Of a stretch of 64,000 nt of DNA, positions 54,875 to 64,000 are shown one piece after another (position 1 is the stretch's first letter; the number at the start of each line of letters is the position of its first letter). A program made the translations under genes and the position numbers. This DNA is from Novosphingobium malaysiense (GTDB lineage Bacteria; Pseudomonadota; Alphaproteobacteria; Sphingomonadales; Sphingomonadaceae): contig NZ_JTDI01000003.1 of the NCBI RefSeq assembly GCF_000802225.1, positions 682,001 through 746,000 of the forward strand. Direction: 5' to 3'. The notes beneath the pieces were generated by a model. That model saw only the letters and a list, made by a program, of their open reading frames with translations. It was not told the origin of the DNA and did no database searches.

Positions 54875-57145
54875 TCAGGGAAGGACCAGGCGCCAGGTTC
54901 CCAGCGCCCGCACGTCGCTTGCATTGGCGTTGCTGGCAAGCCCGAAACGAATGCGCGAATTTGCGCTTCCGCGCTCGTAGCCGAAGGTCAGCAAGGGATC
55001 GATGCGGCCCGAAAAATCCACCTGACGGTTGCTGAATTGCAGCGACCGGCTCGCAAGATCATAACTCGAGCCGACCGTGTAAGTGCCCTCGCCGGAAACG
55101 ACCGTGAGCGGCTGGACGAGGCCCACGCTCATCTTCCCTCCCATGACAGGCCGGCTGGCGGTAACCCCGAACCGGTTGGTCAGGATAGTGCCCGCGTCGG
55201 TGAGCAGCATGTCGTCTGCCAGCTTGAGCCACGTCGCACCCATACTGGCGTATCCGCCCACCTTCCATTTTCCCAGCGCAACGTCGTGGGAAGCCTCCAG
55301 AAAAACCGTCCGCGCGCCGTCGCCGAACCGCAAGGCCCCGGAGCCCGTGGGGGTGCCGAATACCACTCGTGTTTCGTCGAGCATTCCAGCCTTGAGCGTC
55401 GTCCCTGCCTTGCGCCAGGAAACCACGGCACCATTGGCCGAACCGTAGCCAGCCCGACCGCCCACAGCGTCGACACCGAGAACGCCGCCAGCCAGCGGAT
55501 AGCGCGCGCCGATGGCAAGATCGGCCACGGGAGAGTAGGCGAACACCGCATCCGAACTGGGCGCAAGCCCCATGAACTCGTCCGCAACCGAATCGCTCGA
55601 ATTGAGCGACGCAGTAAACCACGTCTTGCCGCTGCGGACGGCCACCCTGCCATTCGTGAGCATCGTGCGAACCTCGTCCTCGCCGGGACCGGTGCGCAGC
55701 CGGGTGAACCCGGCGCTGGCCTGGAACTTGGGCGTGGCCACGAATGTGGATCCTGCATTGGCCTGGACCTGCACGCGCCGATCCAGCCATGCGGTGTCGG
55801 CCCCGGGTCGAACGACGAGCCCGGACAGGTTGCCCTGAAAATCGCGTCCATAGGCGTCTAAGACGGTCACATCACCCAGCGCGTGCGCAGCAAAGCCCGC
55901 GCTGCCAACAGCTTCGGGTACCACCATGACCGAACCCGTCGCAGTTGTCTGAACCGCTCCATTGGAAAGCGTCGGATTTACCGGCGAAAGAGCAGCCTGC
56001 ACGTCGATCAGGCCGTGTCCGAAAACGGGATCGACACCCTTGGCACCGATGTCGCGCGCAGTATTGACGATGACCTCTCCGGCCTCGAGTCCCGAAAGCT
56101 GTGGCCACTTGCTCAGGATCAACGCGGCAAGCCCGCTGACTTGCGGCGTTGCAGAACTCGTCCCGCTGAACCAGACCAGCGTGCCGTCGACGTCCTGCGT
56201 GGCATTCGTCCCCATCGCGGCGACGCAATTGTTCATGGCCGTGGTGCCGCACTGGTTCGAATAGTCGGCCAGTTCGTAGCTGGTCTCTGTGCCGTCCAGA
56301 GCCACGACAAAAAGCCAGCTTCGCGAGTTGCTCGAATTGAGATCGAGGTAGCCCACGGCGTTGGCCGCGCTCTCGTTCCCGGCGGCGTTGACGAAAAGGC
56401 CGCCGGTCTTCTGGTAATCCGCAACCGCCTGCGCCCAACCGAAGCTCGGCTTGTCCGGGTCAATCTTGGCGATGGAGGCATTGATGACCTTGATCCCCAG
56501 GCTGCCGGCGTAGTCTATTGCGTCTGCCAGACCTATGCCCAGCGTCTCCTGGTCGTCGGGATTGGTCGCATCGAGATCGATCTCGCTTATGCGCAGGGCG
56601 ACGATCTCGGCATTGGGCGCGATGCCCTGCACGCCGCTACCATTATTGGCGGCAGCGATAACGCCGGCAACCATCGTTCCGTGATCCGAGTAATCATCGC
56701 CGATGACGTTGCGCTGGGTGGTCACGCCATTTTCCGTGACGGTGCCATAGTCCCTGCTCAGGCTCGATATCTTGCCGGCAAGTTCGGGCACCTCCTTCAC
56801 GCCGTCATCCAGCACCGCGACCTTCACACCGTCACCCGTCCAGCCGTTGTCCAGGGCGTAGAGCGCGTTGACGTATTCGAACGAGACGTAATTGCGCCGA
56901 AATTCGGTATCGTCCTGGACCGACCGTTTCGGCTGCTGGTCCTCGGGAACGATGACGTAACCCGCGGGCGGGCTGGGGGTGGGCGTGGGTGCCGGAGTCG
57001 GCGTCGGTGTAGGGGCTGGTGTAGGCGAGGGCGTTGGCGCAGGAGTCGAGTTTACGCTGCCGCCGCCGCCTCCACACCCGGCCAGCGCGATTGCCATCGC
57101 GCTTGCGACCAAACCATTGCGTAAAAATTTAGATGCGCCCGCCAT
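54875..57145 (-). CDS. lipoprotein subtilisin-like serine protease with autotransporter-like C-terminus
   Basis: 756 aa from the ATG at 57145. A lipobox (LAGC, Cys24), then a Gly/Ser stretch and a Pro/Thr tandem repeat tract (residues about 34-60). The S8 catalytic triad is Asp113 (VAVLDDGV), His155 (DHGTMVAGV) and Ser330 (FSGTSSATPQVSGLAAL), with Asn257 (VNAAGN) as oxyanion residue. The last ~320 residues are beta-rich with alternating Gly/aromatic patterns and end WRLVLP, like an outer-membrane barrel or autotransporter domain. Lipidated subtilisin autotransporters such as NalP cleave surface proteins; no target is obvious here. Confidence 0.85.
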   Translation of the reverse strand: MAGASKFLRNGLVASAMAIALAGCGGGGGSVNSTPAPTPSPTPAPTPTPTPAPTPTPSPPAGYVIVPEDQQPKRSVQDDTEFRRNYVSFEYVNALYALDNGWTGDGVKVAVLDDGVKEVPELAGKISSLSRDYGTVTENGVTTQRNVIGDDYSDHGTMVAGVIAAANNGSGVQGIAPNAEIVALRISEIDLDATNPDDQETLGIGLADAIDYAGSLGIKVINASIAKIDPDKPSFGWAQAVADYQKTGGLFVNAAGNESAANAVGYLDLNSSNSRSWLFVVALDGTETSYELADYSNQCGTTAMNNCVAAMGTNATQDVDGTLVWFSGTSSATPQVSGLAALILSKWPQLSGLEAGEVIVNTARDIGAKGVDPVFGHGLIDVQAALSPVNPTLSNGAVQTTATGSVMVVPEAVGSAGFAAHALGDVTVLDAYGRDFQGNLSGLVVRPGADTAWLDRRVQVQANAGSTFVATPKFQASAGFTRLRTGPGEDEVRTMLTNGRVAVRSGKTWFTASLNSSDSVADEFMGLAPSSDAVFAYSPVADLAIGARYPLAGGVLGVDAVGGRAGYGSANGAVVSWRKAGTTLKAGMLDETRVVFGTPTGSGALRFGDGARTVFLEASHDVALGKWKVGGYASMGATWLKLADDMLLTDAGTILTNRFGVTASRPVMGGKMSVGLVQPLTVVSGEGTYTVGSSYDLASRSLQFSNRQVDFSGRIDPLLTFGYERGSANSRIRFGLASNANASDVRALGTWRLVLP

Positions 57146-57311
57146 GCCCCGGTATCCCCGCAGGACCGCATGGCACACGTTTCGCGTGCGAGTGCGCGGT
57201 CCGCCATTTATGATGTGACGGAGAGATGGTTACCCCAGCAATTCTTGCCGTATGCTGAAGACCGGCATCGGGGCCGCGAAGGCGATCGCCACGAGGCCTG
57301 CCGAAATCGGG

Positions 57312-58832
57312 TCAGGCTATCCCCGCCAGCTGCAACAGCGCTTCGGTCGACGGATCGAACTGGGTGCCGCCCTTCTCGATCTGCCTGGCGATTTCCTTGC
57401 CCAATTCGACTCCGAACTGATCGAAGGGGTTGATGCCCATGAGCACGGCATTGGCAAACGTGCGATGTTCGTGGAAGGCGATCAGAGCACCGAAGGTGGC
57501 GGGGCTCACCTCATCCAGCAGGATCGTCGCCGAGGGTCGGTCGCCCGGATAGGCTCGCGCCGGGTCATCGCTATCCTTCCCTGCCATCAGGGCGGCGCCC
57601 TGTGCGAAGCAGTTGGACAGCAGAATGCGGTGATGCACCGGATCGAGATCGTGCCCCTGCGCGATCGAGGCAATAAAATCCACCGGCACAAGGTTGGTGC
57701 CCTGGTGCAGTAGCTGGAATACGGCGTGCTGGGCATCGGTGCCCACACCGCCCCAGGTGATCGGCGCCGTCGGCCCGTCAACGGGGGACCCATCGACCTT
57801 CACGCGCTTGCCGTTCGATTCCATCTCGAGCTGCTGCAGATAGTCGGGCAGCATCGCCAGACGTTCGTCATAGGCGAACACGGCGCGCGTCTGGCAGCCC
57901 CGCAGCCGGGTGTAATACTGGTCGGCAAATGCAGCGCGAAGCGGCAGATTGGCCATGCCGTCAGTATCGCGGAAATGCTCGTCCATCGCCGCCGCGCCGG
58001 CAAGGAATTCCGCGAAGTCCGGCCAGCCCAGCGCCATCGCCACCGGAAAACCGATGGAAGACCACAGCGAATAGCGCCCGCCTACGCTTTCGGAAAACGG
58101 CAGGATGCGGGTTTCGTCAACGCCCCACTCCATCGCCTTTTCAGGGGATGCCGTGAGCGCCACGACGCGACCGAAGGGATCGTCGACTTCGTTTTCGCGA
58201 AGCCAGCCGATAACGCTTTCGGCATTGGTCATCGTCTCGATGGTTGTGAAGGTCTTGGAAGCGACCGCCAGCATCGTCGTGGCCGGGTCGCAGGCGGCGA
58301 AGGCCTGCTCCAGTGCGCACCCGTCGATATTCGAAACGACGTGGACGTCGACCATGGCCCCTTCCCGCGCCAACGCGTCGATCGCCAGGGCCGGTCCCAA
58401 TGCCGAACCGCCGATGCCGACGTGGATCAGGTGCTTGACATCGCCCATGGCGCCGCGATGGATCGCCTCGACAATCGCGGCCATGCGGTGATGGTTCTCA
58501 TGGGCTAGCGCAACGCTCTCTTCTTTGCCCACACCGCGCTGAGCCGTGTGTTCGGCAGCGCGTCCTTCCGTGGGATTGACGATGTCGCCGGCAAACAACG
58601 CCGCACGGCGGCCGGTGAAGTCCATGGCAGCAGCCAGTTCCTCGAACGCGGCGACGTGGGCCGCATCGAGATGTGTCTTGGACCAATCGAACCGGATCGC
58701 GCAGGAATTCTCCTCATCGCCCAATTCGAACGCGGTTGCGTATGTGTCGAGCCGGTCGGGATCTGCAGCAAAGAGCTGCGCCAGGGAGGGCTTTTCCAGA
58801 TCCTTCAGCTTGTTCCACACCGCTTCGCTCAT
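57312..58832 (-). CDS. pgi: glucose-6-phosphate isomerase
   Basis: 506 aa. SIS-type substrate-binding region with HVGIGGSALGPALAI, the phosphate-binding SVGGRYSLWSSIGFPVA signature, and the catalytic Lys/Glu/His region near FQLLHQGTNLVPVDF. Converts glucose-6-phosphate and fructose-6-phosphate, relevant to Entner-Doudoroff/pentose recycling typical of sphingomonads. CAGGAG before the ATG. It is upstream of the subtilisin gene and diverges from lepB. Confidence 0.95.
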   Translation of the reverse strand: MSEAVWNKLKDLEKPSLAQLFAADPDRLDTYATAFELGDEENSCAIRFDWSKTHLDAAHVAAFEELAAAMDFTGRRAALFAGDIVNPTEGRAAEHTAQRGVGKEESVALAHENHHRMAAIVEAIHRGAMGDVKHLIHVGIGGSALGPALAIDALAREGAMVDVHVVSNIDGCALEQAFAACDPATTMLAVASKTFTTIETMTNAESVIGWLRENEVDDPFGRVVALTASPEKAMEWGVDETRILPFSESVGGRYSLWSSIGFPVAMALGWPDFAEFLAGAAAMDEHFRDTDGMANLPLRAAFADQYYTRLRGCQTRAVFAYDERLAMLPDYLQQLEMESNGKRVKVDGSPVDGPTAPITWGGVGTDAQHAVFQLLHQGTNLVPVDFIASIAQGHDLDPVHHRILLSNCFAQGAALMAGKDSDDPARAYPGDRPSATILLDEVSPATFGALIAFHEHRTFANAVLMGINPFDQFGVELGKEIARQIEKGGTQFDPSTEALLQLAGIA

Positions 58833-58982
58833 GCATCACTCCTGACTGGCCCGACGGACCACCGCCTTATGGGTGCTGCATCAGCGAAATCCAAGCGCGA
58901 GTTTGTGCCATAATCGATCCGCGCTCTACCTTCGGCGGGAACGCACTTGACGTATCGCCCCACTGGCAACAAGGGTCTGCCC

Positions 58983-59843
58983 ATGAGCGACACTCCCAGC
59001 GCCGCCGAGGCGGAAACCGCAAAATCAACGCCGGAAAAGGCTGGCAACAAGCCGCAAGCTCCCGCCAAGAAGGACGAGAATTTCTTCTCTTTCCTGTTCT
59101 GGCTGGTCCTAGGTGTAATCGCGCTGCGCAGCTTCATCATTTCACCGTTCAACATTCCCAGCGAATCCATGCTGCCTCGACTGCTCGACGGTGACTACCT
59201 GTTCGCCACCAAGTGGTCGTACGGCTATTCCAGATATTCGCTGCCTTTCAGCGTTCCCCTGATCCCGGGCCGTATCTTCGCCAGCCAGCCCGAACGCGGC
59301 GATGTCGTCATCTTCAAGGCCCCTCCGGGCAACGACGTCGATTACATCAAGCGCGTGATTGGCCTGCCCGGCGACGAAGTGCAGATGAAGAACGGTCAGG
59401 TATGGCTGAACGGCACCCCGGTGCCCAAGCAGAAGGTCGGGGACTTCGTCGTGCCGGTATCGCCCAACACCCATTGCTATTCCGATGAGTTCCGGACGTT
59501 GGACAAGCAGGGCAAGCCATTCTGTCACTATCCGCAGTTCCGCGAAACGCTCCCCAACGGCAAGAGCTATAACGTGCTCGATCTCGCGCAGACGCCGCAG
59601 GACGATACGGGTGTGTTCATCGTCCCCGAAGGCCACATGTTCCTGATGGGCGACAACCGCGACAACTCGCTCGACAGCCGCTTTCCCGCCATCGAGGGCG
59701 AAGGCATCGGCATCGTTCCGCAGGCCAACCTCGTCGGCAGGGCCGCCGTAATGATGTTCTCCACCGATGGTTCGGCCGAGTGGATCAAGCCCTGGACATG
59801 GTTCACGGCTGCGCGCTGGAACCGCATCGGAGGCACGTTCTGA
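58983..59843 (+). CDS. lepB: signal peptidase I
   Basis: 286 aa inner-membrane serine protease cleaving Sec signal peptides. One TM helix (FFSFLFWLVLGVIALRSFII, residues 34-53), catalytic Ser62 in NIPSESMLPRLL and Lys123 in DYIKRVIGLPGD, then HMFLMGDNRDNSLDSR. The ATG at 58983 was chosen over a TTG at 58947. A charged Ala/Glu/Lys N-terminal region precedes the TM helix. It is 13 nt before rnc. Confidence 0.95.
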   Translation: MSDTPSAAEAETAKSTPEKAGNKPQAPAKKDENFFSFLFWLVLGVIALRSFIISPFNIPSESMLPRLLDGDYLFATKWSYGYSRYSLPFSVPLIPGRIFASQPERGDVVIFKAPPGNDVDYIKRVIGLPGDEVQMKNGQVWLNGTPVPKQKVGDFVVPVSPNTHCYSDEFRTLDKQGKPFCHYPQFRETLPNGKSYNVLDLAQTPQDDTGVFIVPEGHMFLMGDNRDNSLDSRFPAIEGEGIGIVPQANLVGRAAVMMFSTDGSAEWIKPWTWFTAARWNRIGGTF

Positions 59844-59856
59844 GTGCCTTACGACC

Positions 59857-60525
59857 ATGCTTGATGGTGATACCCGCGACTTCCTGACCCGGCATTCGGG
59901 CCACGCACCCAAGGACGATGCGCTCTGGCTTGCAGCGCTCACGCACGGCTCGACGGGTGAGAGGCGCAACTACGAAAGGCTCGAGTTCCTCGGCGACCGC
60001 GTGCTCGGTCTCTCGATCGCGGAATGGCTCTACCAGCACAGCGACGAGGCGGAAGGCCGCCTCTCCCAGCGACTCAATGCCCTCGTCAGCCGCGCGACGT
60101 GCGCCCGGATCGCCCGCGAGATCGGGCTCGGTCCGCACATGCGGCTGGGCAAGCAGGCGCGTGACGACGGGGGAGAGAATTCGGACAATATCCTGGGCGA
60201 CGTGATGGAAGCCATGATTGGCGCCTGCTTTACCGAACATGGCTTTGCTGCTGCGCGCGACATGGTACGCAGCCTGTGGAGCGGTACGCTCGCCGGCAAG
60301 ACGGGCAAGCTCAAGCATCCCAAATCCGCCCTGCAGGAATGGGCCGCAGGCAACCGTCGTCGCATGCCCGAATACCGGTTGATCGAACGGTCCGGACCCG
60401 ATCATGCCTCGCGTTTCACTGTCGAGGTCTCCATCCACAACGTCGGTTCGGCTCAGGCGACCGCCAACTCCAAGCAGGACGCGGAAACGCGGGCGGCCGA
60501 AGAGTTCATGCGGAAATTCGCATGA
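59857..60525 (+). CDS. rnc: ribonuclease III
   Basis: 222 aa dsRNA endonuclease processing rRNA and regulatory RNAs. The signature NYERLEFLGDRVLGL gives Glu43 and Asp47; GDVMEAMIGAC completes the Mg site. The C-terminal dsRBD includes HPKSALQEWAAG and VGSAQATANSKQDAETRAAE. The start at 59857 was chosen because it gives the family's length; the ribosome site is weak. Member of the lepB-rnc-era unit. Confidence 0.95.
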   Translation: MLDGDTRDFLTRHSGHAPKDDALWLAALTHGSTGERRNYERLEFLGDRVLGLSIAEWLYQHSDEAEGRLSQRLNALVSRATCARIAREIGLGPHMRLGKQARDDGGENSDNILGDVMEAMIGACFTEHGFAAARDMVRSLWSGTLAGKTGKLKHPKSALQEWAAGNRRRMPEYRLIERSGPDHASRFTVEVSIHNVGSAQATANSKQDAETRAAEEFMRKFA

Positions 60526-60651
60526 TTTTCGATCGTCGGCGGCATCCGGCACCTTTGCAATTGCAACGCGGGACGTGTTGCCCCAGATAGCGCTGGTGCA
60601 GAGCGTGTCGACACACCTGCCCCGCACGAAGCTCAGAGGAACATTACGTCA

Positions 60652-61545
60652 ATGACCGAAAAATGCGGTCTGGTCGCCGTAATCGGCGCGCCCAATGCCG
60701 GCAAGTCCACGCTCGTCAACGCGCTGGTCGGCCAGAAAGTTGCGATTACATCCGCCAAAGCGCAGACTACCCGCGCACGCCTGATGGGCATCGCCTTGAA
60801 GGATGACGTGCAGATCATCCTTGCCGATACGCCGGGCATCTTCGCGCCCCGCCGCAGGCTCGACCGGGCCATGGTCGCCGCAGCCTGGGAAGGCGCGCAG
60901 GAAGCCGATGCCATCCTGCTGGTCGTCGACGCCGTCAAGCAGCGGCGCCACGAACTCGAGCCGCTGCTGGAAACGCTGAAAGGCCGTTCGGAGCGCAAGC
61001 TCCTCGTCCTCAACAAGGTCGATGCCAGCGCCAAGGAACCGCTTCTTGCCCTTGCCGAAGACCTGACCGGCAAGGCCGCCTTCGACGAAGTGTTCTTCGT
61101 CTCGGCTCTCTCCGGCGACGGCGTACCCGAACTGAAGCAGCGCCTTGCCGACCTGATGCCCGAAGGCCCCTGGCACTATCCCGAAGAGCAGGTCTCCGAT
61201 GCCTCGGAACGCCTGCTGGCCTGCGAAATCACTCGCGAGCAGCTCTACCAGCAGCTGCACGACGAGCTGCCCTACGACACCGCAGTACGCCCCGAGAGCT
61301 ACACGCAGCGCAAAGACGGCTCGGTCGAAGTCCGCCAGCAGATCGTCGTCGCCCGCGACAGCCAGAAGGCCATCGTGCTCGGCAAGCGCGGCGCGAAGAT
61401 CCGCGCGATCGGAGAGGCGGCGCGCAAGGAACTCGCCGAAATCCTCGGCCAGAAGGTCCACCTCTTCCTGCATGTGAAGGTCGAGGAAAACTGGGCCGAG
61501 GCCCGCGACATCTACGAGGAGATCGGTCTGGACTGGGTGAAGTGA
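60652..61545 (+). CDS. era: GTPase Era
   Basis: 297 aa ribosome-assembly GTPase binding the 3' end of 16S rRNA. G1 GAPNAGKS (residues 12-19), G2 TTRARLMG, G3 DTPG, G4 NKVD, and a C-terminal KH domain (VLGKRGAKIRAIGEAARKEL). 126 nt separate it from rnc; I see no clear hairpin there, so it may have an additional promoter. The stop overlaps the next start by 1 nt (TGATG). Confidence 0.97.
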   Translation: MTEKCGLVAVIGAPNAGKSTLVNALVGQKVAITSAKAQTTRARLMGIALKDDVQIILADTPGIFAPRRRLDRAMVAAAWEGAQEADAILLVVDAVKQRRHELEPLLETLKGRSERKLLVLNKVDASAKEPLLALAEDLTGKAAFDEVFFVSALSGDGVPELKQRLADLMPEGPWHYPEEQVSDASERLLACEITREQLYQQLHDELPYDTAVRPESYTQRKDGSVEVRQQIVVARDSQKAIVLGKRGAKIRAIGEAARKELAEILGQKVHLFLHVKVEENWAEARDIYEEIGLDWVK

Positions 61546-62570
61546 TGAAGCGGATTGCTTTTGCGGCTGCCCTGTCGCTTGCTGCATCCACCTTGCCGCT
61601 GACGCCCGCCATGGCGGCTGCGGAAAAGGATCATACCGAAGCGGTCGAGGAGACGTTGGAAGGCGCGCAGTATGTCGCGATGGGCTCTTCCTATGCCGCG
61701 GGCCCCTTGCTGCCTCCGGCCAAGCCCGGTGCTCCGAAGCGCTGCGGGCAGAGCCTCAACAACTATCCCACCCTGTTGGCCGAGCGGTTCGGGATGGTGC
61801 TGATCGACCGCAGCTGCTCGGGCGCAACGACCGACCACGTGCTCGGCCCTTGGAATGAGATCCCGGCGCAGATCGCCAGCGTCACGCCCGAAACGCGGCT
61901 GGTCACGATCACTATCGGCGGCAACGACCTGTCCTACGTCGGCAACCTGTTCTCGGCGACCTGCGCCTTCAATGCCAAGGCGCTCGCGCTGTCAGGCGCC
62001 AAGCCTAAACCCTGCGGCGTCGTGCGCGTTCCGACCGAGTCCGACTATGCCCGCGACGAAGCCCAGCTCAACGCCATCGTCCAGCGCATCCGCGACGTGG
62101 CGCCGCAAGCAAGGGTCGTCTTCGTCCAGTACCTTTCGCCCCTGCCGCCTGCCGGAGCCTTGTGCGCAGCCACGCCGCTCAGCGAAGAGCATGCCGCGAT
62201 CATCCGCACCATCGGCCAGCGTCTGGCGGAAATGACCGACCGGGTTGCCCTCGCCAATGGGGCGCTGGTCGTCGAGATGAACCTCGCCTCCGCCAACCAC
62301 ACGCCGTGCGATCCCGAACCGTGGATGATCGGCGCGCCGCAAGGCTACGACGGCAAGCAGGGGCTGCAATGGCATCTCAACAAGGCAGGGATGCAGGCTG
62401 CAGCGGATGGCATAGCTTACTGGCTCGTCGAAGCCGGCGTGAAGCCGGGCAAGGCCGTGGATCCTGTCACGCCGGAAGCACCGTCCGATCAGCCTGCGAC
62501 AACGGACGAGGGAGAGAGCGAGCCCCTCTCCAACCCAGTGCCCGTCATCCCAGAGGGCGACGTGCCCTGA
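61545..62570 (+). CDS. secreted SGNH-fold hydrolase
   Basis: 341 aa. A signal peptide ([21 protein letters not shown]) precedes the SGNH core: block [11 protein letters not shown] (nucleophile about Ser49), block [10 protein letters not shown], and the late [13 protein letters not shown] with the His. Cys residues at RCGQS, RSCSG, SATCAFN, KPCGV, GALCAAT and HTPCD suggest disulfides as in Streptomyces-type SGNH lipases. An acidic Pro-rich tail of about 45 residues follows. Start overlaps era; the end runs 26 nt into the convergent recR. Confidence 0.85.
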   Translation: MKRIAFAAALSLAASTLPLTPAMAAAEKDHTEAVEETLEGAQYVAMGSSYAAGPLLPPAKPGAPKRCGQSLNNYPTLLAERFGMVLIDRSCSGATTDHVLGPWNEIPAQIASVTPETRLVTITIGGNDLSYVGNLFSATCAFNAKALALSGAKPKPCGVVRVPTESDYARDEAQLNAIVQRIRDVAPQARVVFVQYLSPLPPAGALCAATPLSEEHAAIIRTIGQRLAEMTDRVALANGALVVEMNLASANHTPCDPEPWMIGAPQGYDGKQGLQWHLNKAGMQAAADGIAYWLVEAGVKPGKAVDPVTPEAPSDQPATTDEGESEPLSNPVPVIPEGDVP

Positions 62571-63141
62571 TCGCCTGCGCCAGCGTGCCCTCGTCGAGGT
62601 AGTCCAGCTCGCCGCCGACCGGCAGGCCATGCGCGAGCTGGGTCACGCGGACCGGATAGCTCTCGAGCCGTTCGGCGATGTAGTGCGCGGTCGTCTGGCC
62701 CTCCAGCGTCGCGTTCATGGCGAGCAGGACTTCGTCGATCCCGCCTTCCTCGATACGGTGGAGCAGACGGTCGATCGTCAGGTCTTCGGGCCGGACCCCG
62801 TCGAGCGCCGAGAGCCTGCCGCCGAGCACGTGATAGCGCCCGGTGAAGAGCTTGGCGCGGTCGAGCGCCCAGAGGTCCGCCACTTCCTCGACCACGCAGA
62901 TCGAGCGGGTATCGCGGCGCGGATCGCTGCAGATGCCGCAGGGGTTCGCGGTATCGATATTCCCGCAGGTGTCGCATTCGACGAGCGTGTCGCGCACTTT
63001 CGCCAGCGCATCGAGCAACTGCACCAGCGCCGTCTCGCGCCGCTTGATCAGCCACAATACGGCGCGGCGGGCGGAGCGGGGTCCGAGGCCGGGAAGGCGC
63101 GACAGGGCGGCGGTGAGCGTCTCGATCTCTTGCGATGCCAT
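62545..63141 (-). CDS. recR: recombination mediator protein RecR
   Basis: 198 aa. An N-terminal helix-hairpin-helix region ([19 protein letters not shown]), a C4 zinc finger [16 protein letters not shown], then a Toprim domain ([24 protein letters not shown]) and the C-terminal [20 protein letters not shown]. RecFOR partner loading RecA at ssDNA gaps. Its 3' end overlaps the convergent SGNH gene by 26 nt; it diverges from fmt. Start at 63141 matches family length; an upstream in-frame start was rejected. Confidence 0.95.
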   Translation of the reverse strand: MASQEIETLTAALSRLPGLGPRSARRAVLWLIKRRETALVQLLDALAKVRDTLVECDTCGNIDTANPCGICSDPRRDTRSICVVEEVADLWALDRAKLFTGRYHVLGGRLSALDGVRPEDLTIDRLLHRIEEGGIDEVLLAMNATLEGQTTAHYIAERLESYPVRVTQLAHGLPVGGELDYLDEGTLAQAIRARRPLG

Positions 63142-63200
63142 GGATCGGCAGATAGGGCCTTGCGGGCACAAGCGAAAGAGACCCGGAGATTTCCCCACAT

Positions 63201-64000
63201 ATGCGCATCATCTTCATGGGAACCCCCGATTTCGCGGTGCCGGCGCTGGTCGCCCTGGTCGAGGCCGGGCACGAGGTCGTGGCCGCCTATACCCAGCCCC
63301 CGCGACCCGGCGGCCGGCGCGGCAAGGAGCTGACCCCCTCGCCCGTCCACAAGGAAGCCGAGATGCGCGGGATCGAGGTGCGCCATCCGGTCTCGCTGAA
63401 AAATGCCGAGGAACAGGCCGCCTTCGCCGTGCTGGAGGCCGACATCGCCGTCGTCGCCGCCTACGGGCTGATCCTGCCGCAGGCGATCCTCGACGGGACG
63501 GCGCGGGGCTGCCTCAACATCCATGCCTCGATCCTGCCGCGCTGGCGCGGGGCGGCGCCGATCCAGCGGGCGATCCTGGCGGGCGATCCCACCACCGGCG
63601 TCACCATCATGCAGATGGAGGCCGGACTCGACACCGGCCCGATGCTCGCCACCCTGCGCACCACCATCGACCGCAAGACCGCCGGCGAGCTGACCACGGA
63701 GCTGGCCGAACGCGGCGCGCAGCTCCTCATCGGCACCTTGCGCGATCTCGCGATCCACCGCCCCGTCGCCCAGCCCGAGGACGGGGTGACCTATGCCAGG
63801 AAGATCGACAAGGCCGAGGCGCGGGTCGACTTCTCCCAGCCCGCCGAGCAGGTCGAGCGGCAGGTCCGCGCTTTCATGCCAGCACCCGGCGCCTTCTTCG
63901 AACTCGACGGCGAGCGCTACAAGGTGCTGGCCGCCGACGTGGCCGAGGGCTCAGGCACGCCGGGCACGACGCTCGACGATGCCCTCACCGTCGCCTGCGG
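63201..64000 (+). CDS. fmt: methionyl-tRNA formyltransferase, 3' end beyond window
   Basis: About 266 codons are visible. The N-terminus [16 protein letters not shown], the active-site region [11 protein letters not shown] with [20 protein letters not shown] (the SLLP motif is SILP), [14 protein letters not shown] and the start of the C-terminal tRNA-binding part ([16 protein letters not shown]) are present. It formylates initiator Met-tRNA for translation initiation; def often sits beside it but the right edge cuts the view. A GGAG motif is 12 nt before the ATG. Confidence 0.95.
   Translation, partial: MRIIFMGTPDFAVPALVALVEAGHEVVAAYTQPPRPGGRRGKELTPSPVHKEAEMRGIEVRHPVSLKNAEEQAAFAVLEADIAVVAAYGLILPQAILDGTARGCLNIHASILPRWRGAAPIQRAILAGDPTTGVTIMQMEAGLDTGPMLATLRTTIDRKTAGELTTELAERGAQLLIGTLRDLAIHRPVAQPEDGVTYARKIDKAEARVDFSQPAEQVERQVRAFMPAPGAFFELDGERYKVLAADVAEGSGTPGTTLDDALTVAC

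Noticed and set aside
56950..57060. Direct repeats resembling a CRISPR array or VNTR
   Set aside because: They are in-frame Pro/Thr codons of the lipoprotein linker; unit size is short and spacers are absent.

Overview
This window is about 64 kb of GC-rich chromosome from an alphaproteobacterium, most likely a sphingomonad close to Novosphingobium. That assignment is inferred from gene content, gene order and protein style, not from a database search. Pointers are a DivL-type cell-cycle protein next to tsaE, amgK, murU, addB, addA and trxA, a long propionyl-CoA/methylmalonyl-CoA operon, DUF3008 and DUF3445 genes, and dense coding with many 1-10 nt gene overlaps. No prophage, insertion sequence, CRISPR array or plasmid function was seen, so this looks like core genome.

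Layout. Positions 1-3408 (minus) hold a signalling cluster: a CHASE2 adenylate cyclase, a small TPR-like secreted protein and a FecR-domain protein cut by the left edge. secA follows (3821-6559, minus). An argJ / GST-like / inositol-phosphatase-like set runs forward (7090-9745). From 23136 back to 10256 (minus) lie ahcY and then a tightly overlapping chain divL-tsaE-amgK-murU-addB-addA with trxA, joining cell-cycle control, tRNA modification, peptidoglycan recycling and double-strand-break repair. The ahcY upstream region holds a perfect 20-bp palindrome, a long hairpin and a leader that can fold as a pseudoknot. Positions 24064-31083 hold a peroxiredoxin, an SDR, folE with a phospholipase-D-like gene, an NTF2-like protein, a periplasmic repeat protein, a ClC transporter and two identical tRNA-Arg(ACG) genes. 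A Nudix hydrolase, two Flp pilins, an M48 lipoprotein protease, xerD with a large secreted protein and a newly noticed small membrane ORF, and aroKB follow (31137-38507).

Positions 52164-40276 (minus) form a probable propionate operon: pccB, thiolase, methylmalonyl-CoA epimerase, methylmalonyl-CoA mutase, DUF3445, metY, bioB, pccA, a CsaA-like protein and a thioesterase. Carboxylase subunits, epimerase and mutase together convert propionyl-CoA to succinyl-CoA, and bioB makes the biotin that PccA carries. A perfect 22-bp inverted repeat sits in front of pccB. The right end carries ctaG, gor, a lipidated subtilisin, pgi, lepB-rnc-era, an SGNH hydrolase, recR and the first 800 nt of fmt.

The points most worth a second look are the Tyr-for-His phosphoacceptor in DivL, the candidate structured RNA and palindrome before ahcY, the palindrome before pccB with the mixed operon behind it, the 52-codon membrane ORF at 36597-36755, and the orphan DUF3445 gene.
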